DNA of 64,000 nt from Candidatus Atribacteria bacterium (GTDB taxonomy: Bacteria; Atribacterota; JS1; SB-45; 34-128), in NCBI GenBank assembly GCA_003451675.1, contig DMCY01000019.1:1-64000 (forward strand), in the 5' to 3' direction. A program made the position numbers and the translations under genes. This document shows positions 58,150 through 64,000 of this stretch, piece after piece; within the stretch, counting starts at the first letter, position 1; every line of letters starts with the position of its first letter. A model generated the notes under the pieces. That model was not told the DNA's origin and did no database searches. It worked only from the letters and a program-made list of their open reading frames with translations.

Positions 58150-58412
58150 AGTGCAATACCTCCCTGTACTCGTATCTCGTATCTCGTGATTACGTATCTC
58201 GTTAAGATTGTTAGCCAGTTTACCGGTTACCCGGTTACCCGGTTTAAGAATTAAAATTATTTTGGTTAACTGTATCAATTATTAAATTTCATCATTTAAC
58301 TAAGAAATTGTATTTGAAATTAATGATTAGAATTAACTGATTAACTGGCAAACGGGGTAACCGGGTAACTTCTATACGCAATACTGTATTCCTATTACGC
58401 TCTACGCTAGTT
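58150..58412. repeat. Repeat pair between dnaE and the phosphofructokinase gene
   Basis: CTCGTATCTCGTATCTCGTG (about 58170-58203), GCCAGTTTACCGGTTACCCGG octamers (about 58212-58245) and inverted ACTGATTAACTGGCAAACGG..CCGGGTAACT octamers (about 58335-58370). An ACGCTCTACGCTAG piece is next to the gene. Confidence 0.65.
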
Positions 58413-58415
58413 TCA

Positions 58416-59456
58416 CTATTTGAAGAATACTTGTGCCAGTTCCCACCATTTCTCATCAACTGTTTTAAGTTTGTTTACTGCCTCTTCTAAAGGTACTCCA
58501 ATAAGTTCATTGCCTTTAAGAGCAGCCATATAACCAAATCTTTCTTGAGCAACTAAATCTACCGCAGTAACCCCACACCTGAGACCTAAAATACGATCGA
58601 AGAGTGTAGGAGAACCACCTCTTTGAATATGACCAATTACTGCATTACGAGTTTCTATTCCGGTCTTTTCTTTTATTAATTCAGCTAAGTTCGCCCCTAT
58701 TCCCCTTTTTTGTAAAATCATATGACCAAATTGGTCTAATTCTTCTTTTTTAGCCATCATACCGGGAAATAAGGAAATCCCTTCTGATACAACTACAGAA
58801 GCATATTTTTTTCTTTTATAAACTTTTTTTAGATGTTGACACATTTCATCTATATTTACTTTTTCTTCAGGAATAAGGGTCCAATCTGCACCAGAAGCCA
58901 TACCGGTAAACAAAGCCACCCAACCGGCATGTCTTCCCATTACTTCTAAAACCATTATTCTGCGATGAGAGCGTCCACTATCTTGAAGGCTTCGCATCGC
59001 TTCAATTGCCCAGGTAACTGAACTATCGAACCCAAAGGTATAATCAGTCCCGCTAAGATCATTGTCCATAGTCTTAGGAGCGCCAACCAATTTAACATTT
59101 TCCTCTTTAAATAATCTGTTAGCTACACCTAAAGTATCTTCTCCGCCGATAGCTATTATCGCATCTAATCTAAACTTTTTTATTGAGTCACGAACCTGTT
59201 TGACACCATTTTCTATTTTATAAGGATTTAACCTCGAAGTCCCTAAAATAGTTCCTCCTCTATCCACTATTTCTTCTACCTCGCTTAAAGATAGGGGGTT
59301 TAGATTTCCCTTTACCAATCCCTTCCATCCTTCTTGGATGCCATAGACTTCATAATTATAATCCTGTGCCCGGTATACTGCTCCTCTGATAGTTGGATTT
59401 AATCCGGAACAATCTCCTCCACCGGTTAAAATAGCAATTCTCTTAATCATATTCAT
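58416..59456 (-). CDS. 6-phosphofructokinase, probably pyrophosphate-dependent
   Basis: Glycolytic PFK-A-family enzyme of about 346 residues. The N-terminus is ILTGGGDCSGLNPTIRGAV. The phosphoryl-donor site reads IGGEDTLGVA, with Asp where ATP-PFKs have Gly. The substrate loop reads APKTMDNDLSGTDYTFGF, with Lys where ATP-PFKs have Gly. These two residues mark PPi-dependent enzymes such as that of Amycolatopsis. MGRHAGW and RGGSPTLFDR are also present. The ATG at 59454-59456 overlaps the fba stop by one base (TGATG); a GTG one codon earlier and an ATG two codons later are alternatives. Confidence 0.9.
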   Translation of the reverse strand: MNMIKRIAILTGGGDCSGLNPTIRGAVYRAQDYNYEVYGIQEGWKGLVKGNLNPLSLSEVEEIVDRGGTILGTSRLNPYKIENGVKQVRDSIKKFRLDAIIAIGGEDTLGVANRLFKEENVKLVGAPKTMDNDLSGTDYTFGFDSSVTWAIEAMRSLQDSGRSHRRIMVLEVMGRHAGWVALFTGMASGADWTLIPEEKVNIDEMCQHLKKVYKRKKYASVVVSEGISLFPGMMAKKEELDQFGHMILQKRGIGANLAELIKEKTGIETRNAVIGHIQRGGSPTLFDRILGLRCGVTAVDLVAQERFGYMAALKGNELIGVPLEEAVNKLKTVDEKWWELAQVFFK

Positions 59457-60322
59457 CACGCCTTTCCATTACAACCAAAAACTCTTATTCTATCACGAAT
59501 AATTTCTTTGGCTGCATCTTTTGCTGGTCCTAATATTTTACGTGGGTCAATCTCTTCGGGATTCGTTTTTATTATTTCTTTCATTTTTTGTGTAAATTTC
59601 ATCCTGATGCGTGTATCAATATTGATCTTGCATATTCCTGCTGCAATGCCTTTTTTAATTTCTTCATCATTGACCCCGGAGGCACCATGCAAGACTAAAG
59701 GAACTTCAGTTAATTCTCTTATCTTTTCGATTCTGGGAATATCTAATTTTGCAAAAGGAGTACGACATCCATGAATTGTCCCCACTGCAGCGGCAAGAGA
59801 ATCAATTTCTGTTAACTCTACAAATTTTGCAGCTTCCTCTGGAACAGCCATACTTTCTTTTACTTTTTCCAGAGCAACTCCTGGCTCATCACTTTCACCC
59901 ATTTTCCCAATCTGTCCTAATTCTGCCTCTACTGGAATATCGCAGGTATGGGCCATTTCCACTACTTTTTTAGTCATCTCTACATTTTCATCGAATGGTA
60001 ATTTTGATCCATCATACATTAGAGAGGTAAATCCTGCTCTTAAACATTTTATATTTTGATGATAATCTGTTCCATGATCTAAATGTAAGGCAACCGGTAT
60101 GTTTGCTTTTTCAGCCACAGCTTTAACCATGGCTACAATCATATCTAATCCCGCATACTTTATAGCTCCCTGAGAAGCTTGTAAGATCACCGGTGCTTTT
60201 TCTTCTTCAGCAGTCTCTATTATAGCCTGAATTATTTCCATATTATTCGCGTTAAAAGCACCAACCCCATACCTTTCTTTTTGCGCTTTTTTCAACATCT
60301 CTTTAGTAGTTACAAAAGCCAT
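59456..60322 (-). CDS. fba: Class II fructose-bisphosphate aldolase
   Basis: Zinc-dependent aldolase cleaving fructose-1,6-bisphosphate; a ketose-bisphosphate relative is possible. It has VGAFNANNMEIIQAII, the zinc-histidine motif ALHLDHGTDYH near residue 80, VEAELGQIG, AVGTIHGCR, and LVLHGASGVNDEEIKKGI. Length is about 288 residues. The ATG at 60320-60322 is chosen because AAAGGGGAAAG lies just upstream. It precedes the phosphofructokinase gene with a TGATG overlap, so two consecutive glycolytic steps are cotranscribed. Confidence 0.93.
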   Translation of the reverse strand: MAFVTTKEMLKKAQKERYGVGAFNANNMEIIQAIIETAEEEKAPVILQASQGAIKYAGLDMIVAMVKAVAEKANIPVALHLDHGTDYHQNIKCLRAGFTSLMYDGSKLPFDENVEMTKKVVEMAHTCDIPVEAELGQIGKMGESDEPGVALEKVKESMAVPEEAAKFVELTEIDSLAAAVGTIHGCRTPFAKLDIPRIEKIRELTEVPLVLHGASGVNDEEIKKGIAAGICKINIDTRIRMKFTQKMKEIIKTNPEEIDPRKILGPAKDAAKEIIRDRIRVFGCNGKA

Positions 60323-60340
60323 TTTTCTTTCCCCTTTCAT

Positions 60341-61079
60341 TTATTGATATTATTTTTTTACATTTAGTTGTCTATAAATACTCTCCATTCTTCCAGCCCA
60401 AACAAATAGTTTTTAAATTTTATCTATTATAACTTGTTTATTTTTTCATTTCAAGGGAATTAGTTAATTAACCGATTGACCAATTCACCAATTGACCAAT
60501 TAAGATAAAATAACAAAGTGCAAGATGAGATAATTATCCAATTAGCCGATATCCCAATTCTCCAATTAATTAATCGTTAGTGAATATAACCTAGCGTGGA
60601 GCGTACAGCATTTAGCGTATAGGTGCGGGTAATAAGTGTAAGGAAAATACAAAATACAAGATTAGAATTGCAAGTGGAAAATTCACAGTTGTCAATTATC
60701 ATTATACAGCTGAAAATTCAAAACTAAAATCGTAAAACCATATACCAATTCACTAATTGAATTCAATTTTATATTAATTATTATTGCTACCTACATTCTA
60801 TCTAGTACTTATATTTTGTCTATTTCCTTTTTCTTTTCTATTCTATCTCTCGTAGGGGTCGGATTCAACCGACCCGGGTTTACGGCCTTGATAAATCAAG
60901 ACCCTACAATTAGATAGACAGGCGGGCCTGTTCCCCGTTTTCACGGGGACAGGCTTCGTGAAGACGGGGAACGCCTGTCCTACGGGGTGTACGATGCATC
61001 GGCCCCTTACAAATTACTTATTACTATTCACCAATTAATCGGTAAATCGGGGAATTGGTCAATTGGTCAATTAATATAG
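60341..61079. repeat. Large intergenic repeat and palindrome cluster before hflK
   Basis: No gene is seen. It contains ACCAATTCACCAATTGACC octamers (about 60475-60502), ATATCCCAATTCTCCAATT (about 60548-60568), an AGCGTGGAGCGTACAGCATTTAGCGTAT run (about 60592-60622), and four modular palindromes: GGTCGGATTCAACCGACC (about 60852-60876), GGCCTTGATAAATCAAGACC (about 60884-60907), the nested element at 60918-60984, and TACGATGCATCGGCCCC (about 60988-61010). An AATCGGTAAATCGGGGAATT octamer run comes last (about 61035-61075). Confidence 0.75.
60918..60984. repeat. Palindrome nested inside another palindrome
   Basis: The outer arms ACAGGCG (60918-60924) and CGCCTGT (60972-60978) with tail CCTACGGG match the compact element at about 48030-48052. 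There the loop is only AGA. Here the loop holds an inner inverted repeat with 16-base arms (60930-60945 and 60957-60972, one mismatch). Confidence 0.8.
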
Positions 61080-61108
61080 TTGAGAATAATCTGAATTAAT
61101 GGTATAGT
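61080..61108 (+). promoter_or_regulatory. Promoter of hflK-hflC
   Basis: TTGAGA (61080-61085) and TATAGT (61103-61108) are 17 bases apart. The ribosome-binding site AAAGGAGG lies 8 bases before the hflK ATG at 61144. Confidence 0.7.
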
Positions 61109-61143
61109 TTTAACACAAATATTAATCAAAGGAGGAAATTATC

Positions 61144-62163
61144 ATGCCAGAATATTATGATGAAGGTAAAGAGAAAATCATTAATTTTGCTGAAAAAATA
61201 CCACAATTAAAATTTAGCAAAGGATTATTCGGTATTATTTTAATATTAGTGATTGTCCTCTATCTGGCCAGTGGAATTTTTATAGTTGCCCCTGATGAAC
61301 AAGGAGTAGTTAGAAGATTTGGTAAATTTGTTCGTATAGAAAGTCCGGGGCTTAATTATCATCTACCTTACCCCATAGAAACAGTGGTTACTCCTGCAGT
61401 TACTCAGGTAAAAAGAGTGGAAATAGGATTCCGTACTATTAGCTTTGGTCCACCAGCGCGATACCGGAAAGTTCCGGCAGAGGCACTGATGTTAACTGGA
61501 GATGAAAATATTGTTAGTGCAGAAGCAATTGTGCAATACAAAATAAAAGATCCGGTTAGCTATCTTTTTAATATTATTTTACCTGAACAGACAGTCAGAA
61601 GCGCTGCTGAGGCTGCTTTGAGACAAGTAATTGGTGAGAGGAAAATAGATGAAGCCCTCACAGTAGGAAAATATGAAATTCAAGAGGAAACAAAAAGAAC
61701 ACTTCAAGTTCTTTTGGATTCGTACAAATCGGGAATTCTTATAGTTGCAGTTCAGTTGCAGGATGTCAACCCTCCCAAGGAAGTACAAGATGCCTTTAAA
61801 GACGTAGCAAGTGCCAAAGAAGATAAGAGCAGATATATAAATCAAGCACAAGGATATAGAAATGATTTAATTCCTAAAGCCCGGGGAGAAGCGGTAAAAA
61901 TGACCAAAGAAGCTGAAGGCTATAAGATTGAGAGAATAAAAAAAGCGGAGGGTGATATTGCAAAATTCAATAGTATTTTAACCGAATATAAAAAAGGTGA
62001 ATATATAACTCAAGCTCGCCTTTATCTGGAAACTATGGAAGAAATTTTACCGAATATGAATAAAATAATAGTTGATTTAGAGGAAAATCAATCCTTAATA
62101 AATCTTTTACCATTAGGTGACACAAAAATTCTCGCAGCTCCCTCTAAGGAGGTGACTAAGTAA
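61144..62163 (+). CDS. hflK: FtsH protease modulator HflK
   Basis: A 339-residue SPFH/band 7 membrane protein. One transmembrane segment is at about residues 27-50, with the bulk outside the cytoplasm. The start of the SPFH domain reads VAPDEQGVVRRFGKFVRIESPGLNYHLPYP, quoted here in part as EQGVVRRFGKF and PGLNYHLPYP. A long charged helical region (about 215-300) follows. With HflC it should form a large ring around FtsH and limit its proteolysis; FtsH is not in the window. The ATG has a strong AAAGGAGG site. The last base of its stop overlaps the hflC ATG (TAATG). Confidence 0.93.
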   Translation: MPEYYDEGKEKIINFAEKIPQLKFSKGLFGIILILVIVLYLASGIFIVAPDEQGVVRRFGKFVRIESPGLNYHLPYPIETVVTPAVTQVKRVEIGFRTISFGPPARYRKVPAEALMLTGDENIVSAEAIVQYKIKDPVSYLFNIILPEQTVRSAAEAALRQVIGERKIDEALTVGKYEIQEETKRTLQVLLDSYKSGILIVAVQLQDVNPPKEVQDAFKDVASAKEDKSRYINQAQGYRNDLIPKARGEAVKMTKEAEGYKIERIKKAEGDIAKFNSILTEYKKGEYITQARLYLETMEEILPNMNKIIVDLEENQSLINLLPLGDTKILAAPSKEVTK

Positions 62164-63014
62164 TGAAAAAAGGAACACTACTAATAATACTTATTGTAGC
62201 AATCTTAATCTTAGCTAATTTAAGTTTGTTTATCATTGATGAAACTAAACAAGCAATTGTTTTACAATTTGGTAAACCGATAAGAGCAATTAAAGAGCCT
62301 GGCTTAAACTGGAAACTTCCCTTCATTCAAAATGTAATATTTTTTGAAGACCGACTGTTAGTTTACGATGCTGCCCCGACTGAAATCATTACTAAAGACA
62401 AAAAAACTCTAATTGTGGACAATTACGCTCGTTGGAAAATTACCGATCCTTTAAAATTCTTACAAACTGTTAGAGATTTAAATGGTGCCCAGGCAAGATT
62501 GGATGATATTGTATATTCCGAATTAAGAGTTGACTTAGGATTATTTAATATGAGTGAAATAGTTTCGGAAAAAAGAGAAAGTATTATGGAAAGAGTCACC
62601 AAAATCAGTAATGAAAAGGCTAACACATATGGCATAGAAATCGTGGATGTAAGGATTAAACGGGTAGATTTGCCTCCGGAAAATGAAAAATATATCTTTG
62701 ACAGAATGAAAGCGGAACGAGAACGAATCGCCAAGCAATACAGAGCTGAAGGCCAGGAAGAATCAGCTAAAATTATTGCAGAAACCGAGAGAGAGAAAAC
62801 AGTTATTTTGGCTGAAGCTTATAAAACCGCTCAAACGCTTAAAGGTGAAGGAGATGCAGAAGCGGTAAAAATTTATGCTGAAAGTTTTAATCAAGATCCT
62901 GAATTTTATAAATTTTACAGAACTTTAGAAGCTTACAGAAAAACTTTTAAAGATAAAACTACTGTCTTGCTTTCTACTGATTCTGAATTTTTGAAATACT
63001 TGAACAAACCCTGA
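62163..63014 (+). CDS. hflC: FtsH protease modulator HflC
   Basis: A 283-residue SPFH-domain protein and partner of HflK. An N-terminal membrane segment spans about residues 5-26. It continues with DETKQAIVLQFGKPIRAIKE and EPGLNWKLPF. The conserved DVRIKRVDLP stretch and the helical region rich in Ala, Glu and Lys follow, ending YRKTFKDKTTVLLSTDSEFL. It starts within the hflK stop codon (TAATG), so synthesis is coupled. Size and order match the usual hflKC pair. Confidence 0.95.
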   Translation: MKKGTLLIILIVAILILANLSLFIIDETKQAIVLQFGKPIRAIKEPGLNWKLPFIQNVIFFEDRLLVYDAAPTEIITKDKKTLIVDNYARWKITDPLKFLQTVRDLNGAQARLDDIVYSELRVDLGLFNMSEIVSEKRESIMERVTKISNEKANTYGIEIVDVRIKRVDLPPENEKYIFDRMKAERERIAKQYRAEGQEESAKIIAETEREKTVILAEAYKTAQTLKGEGDAEAVKIYAESFNQDPEFYKFYRTLEAYRKTFKDKTTVLLSTDSEFLKYLNKP

Positions 63015-63019
63015 AAGTA

Positions 63020-63283
63020 CAGTATATAGTTATAGTATCGAGTATCTCGTGAATCGTATCTCGCTAACCGTTAGCTGGTTATTTGGTTACTTGGTTAGTC
63101 GGTTAAGAAGAAAGAAAACAGAAAACAGAATTAAAAAATAGAAATGTTATCGCGAGGGAGCGTAGGGAGCGTGGCAATCTCAGAAAACAGCGTAGAGCAT
63201 ACAGCGGATAGAACGCAGTAACAAGTAATATGTGATAAGTAATTTGTAGGGGCACGATGCATCGTGCCCGCTTAAAAATTACC
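63020..63283. repeat. Repeats after hflC
   Basis: CGAGTATCTCGTGAATCGTATCTCG (about 63038-63063), GTTAGCTGGTTATTTGGTTACTTGG octamers (about 63069-63106), a TATCGCGAGGGAGCGTAGGGAGCGTGGCAATCTC-like common repeat (about 63147-63181), and GTAGGGGCACGATGCATCGTGCCC (about 63247-63269). Confidence 0.65.
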
Positions 63284-63323
63284 AAAGAAATAGGGGGCGG
63301 ATAAATTCGCCCCCTATTTCTTT
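63284..63323 (+). terminator. Terminator-like hairpin after hflC
   Basis: Perfect 16-bp arms (63284-63299 and 63308-63323: AAAGAAATAGGGGGCG and its complement) around 8 bases, ending in TTTCTTTTC. The stem resembles the modular palindrome family without the CCTAC tail, so a repeat may have been adopted as the hflKC terminator. Confidence 0.7.
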
Positions 63324-63359
63324 TCTCTTCTTTGCTATAGCAATATACTCGCGACATTA

Positions 63360-63450
63360 TCTTATCTTCTAGCTTATTTATTCTATTTTCTTAACTAGTT
63401 AACTAGATAACCAATTAACCAGCTAACTAAACGTATACGCTATACGCTAG
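63360..63450. repeat. Octamer and AGCGTAT-type repeats beside the dehydrogenase gene
   Basis: TTAACTAGTTAACTAGATAACC octamers (about 63391-63430) and a TATACGCTATACGCTAG run (about 63432-63448). Confidence 0.6.
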
Positions 63451-63455
63451 TTATA

Positions 63456-64000
63456 TCAATATTCTAATTCTGTATCTATTTGATTTTCTGGTTCTTCCGC
63501 ATAATAAATCTTCACTATATTATCAAAAACAGATTTTATATTTTCCTCTAATGCTCTATCGGTATATCCTGCTGTATGAGGACTCATTACTACATTATCC
63601 AATTTATGAAAATCAAATTTACTGGGTGGTACTTCTCTTTGTTCCGAAGAAGGATATTGATACCAGGTGTCTATTGCTGCTCCCGCAAGCTGATGTTCTT
63701 TTAAAGATTTGAATAAAGCTTCCTCGTTTATTACAGTACCACGAGAAATATTAATTAAATACTTCCCCTTCATTAGCTTTAATTCTTTTTCTCCAATCAA
63801 CCCACTGGTTTCCTTAGTAAGGGGAACGGCTACAACAATAAAATCTGATTCTTTAATCACTTTTTCTAAATCTTTTTTCTCCCCCAAAAATTCCAAAATA
63901 TTTTTCTTTTCTAAATCCTTCTCTTCTATCTTCCTTTTTAAAGCATACACCTTCATGCCTAAGGAATGTCCAATTTTAGCAATCTCCCATCCAATGGAAC
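63456..64000 (-). CDS. D-isomer-specific 2-hydroxyacid dehydrogenase, partial
   Basis: The C-terminal about 180 residues of an NAD-dependent dehydrogenase of the D-3-phosphoglycerate/hydroxyacid type. The frame is open to the window edge, where SIGWEIAKIGHSLGMKVYA is the end of the Rossmann glycine loop. Active-site arginine (INISRGTVINEEAL) and histidine (VVMSPHTAGYTDRALEENI) motifs are present. LAGAAIDTWYQYP replaces the more usual DVFEPEP stretch. The N-terminus lies beyond base 64000, so the substrate cannot be judged. Confidence 0.85.
   Translation of the reverse strand, partial: SIGWEIAKIGHSLGMKVYALKRKIEEKDLEKKNILEFLGEKKDLEKVIKESDFIVVAVPLTKETSGLIGEKELKLMKGKYLINISRGTVINEEALFKSLKEHQLAGAAIDTWYQYPSSEQREVPPSKFDFHKLDNVVMSPHTAGYTDRALEENIKSVFDNIVKIYYAEEPENQIDTELEY

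Noticed and set aside
58144..58278. 45-codon N-terminal extension of dnaE
   Set aside because: It reads through octamer and heptamer repeats, and the PHP domain begins right after the internal ATG.
63103..63357. Minus-strand 84-residue open frame after hflC
   Set aside because: It is made of palindromes and the hflKC terminator stem, and no homology is apparent.

Overview
The window is AT-rich bacterial chromosome (about two thirds A+T by eye). It is dense with housekeeping genes, almost all on the minus strand. Several gene strings resemble orders known from Firmicutes and related lineages: rho-rpmE, DUF1385-prfA-prmC, a YwlE-like phosphatase with rpiB, upp, a dCMP deaminase and wecB, and holB-ricT-methyltransferase-rsmI-metG. 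A SAM-I and an FMN riboswitch are present. HflK/HflC, a membrane-anchored lytic transglycosylase and ManC/WecB sugar-nucleotide enzymes are also encoded. An uncultured Firmicutes-like or Atribacterota-like anaerobe would fit, but this is only a guess from gene order and composition.

Layout. 1-5.2 kb: metK with a SAM-I riboswitch, a mannose-1-phosphate guanylyltransferase, and a RibU-type riboflavin transporter under an FMN riboswitch. 5.2-15.5 kb: lytic transglycosylase, metG, rsmI, a TrmN6-like methyltransferase, ricT, holB, tmk, a CBS protein, a 1-phosphofructokinase-type kinase and a rhomboid protease. 15.8-26.7 kb: wecB, dCMP deaminase, upp, rpiB, arginine-phosphatase-like ywlE, prmC, prfA, DUF1385, thyX, a four-helix S23-type protein, tdk, rpmE, rho. 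27-40.3 kb: a nucleotidyltransferase, pyrG, a UPF0173 hydrolase, a HARE-HTH/nuclease-like protein, a gamma-carbonic-anhydrase-like protein, uvrC, uvrA, uvrB. 40.6-47.9 kb: an accessory cluster. 48.1-64 kb: ade, coaE, polA, a plus-strand tRNA-Leu, a small protein, dnaE, a PPi-type phosphofructokinase, fba, plus-strand hflKC, and a truncated D-2-hydroxyacid dehydrogenase.

The most interesting part is 40.6-47.9 kb, which reads as a ribosomally made, post-translationally modified peptide (RiPP) system. In transcription order it has a LuxR-type regulator with an AcoR-like sensor domain, a 40-residue three-cysteine peptide at 46855-46977, a PqqD-like/radical SAM/SPASM enzyme, an ABC ATPase, an ABC permease, TldD and TldE. 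The peptide promoter carries two identical-pattern palindromes (TATACTWWAGTATA) exactly 40 bp apart. The nearer one abuts the -35 box, where a LuxR-family activator would sit. A 12-bp hairpin separates the peptide gene from the enzyme genes. The peptide has almost no leader, as in subtilosin A, but its cysteine spacing differs. The product is unknown.

The second striking feature is the intergenic DNA. Most spacers are mosaics of short-period tandem repeats: 8-bp GGTTANYT and CACCAATT types, and 7-bp CGTATAT, CGAGATA, AGCGTAT and TCTGGCT types, often as inverted pairs. Others hold a modular family of short palindromes with different stems but a shared CCCTAC tail. One of these palindromes has a second palindrome inserted in its loop. 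Many start codons here are TTG or GTG, and several long open frames begin inside repeats or riboswitches, so starts were chosen by ribosome-binding sites and family N-termini.
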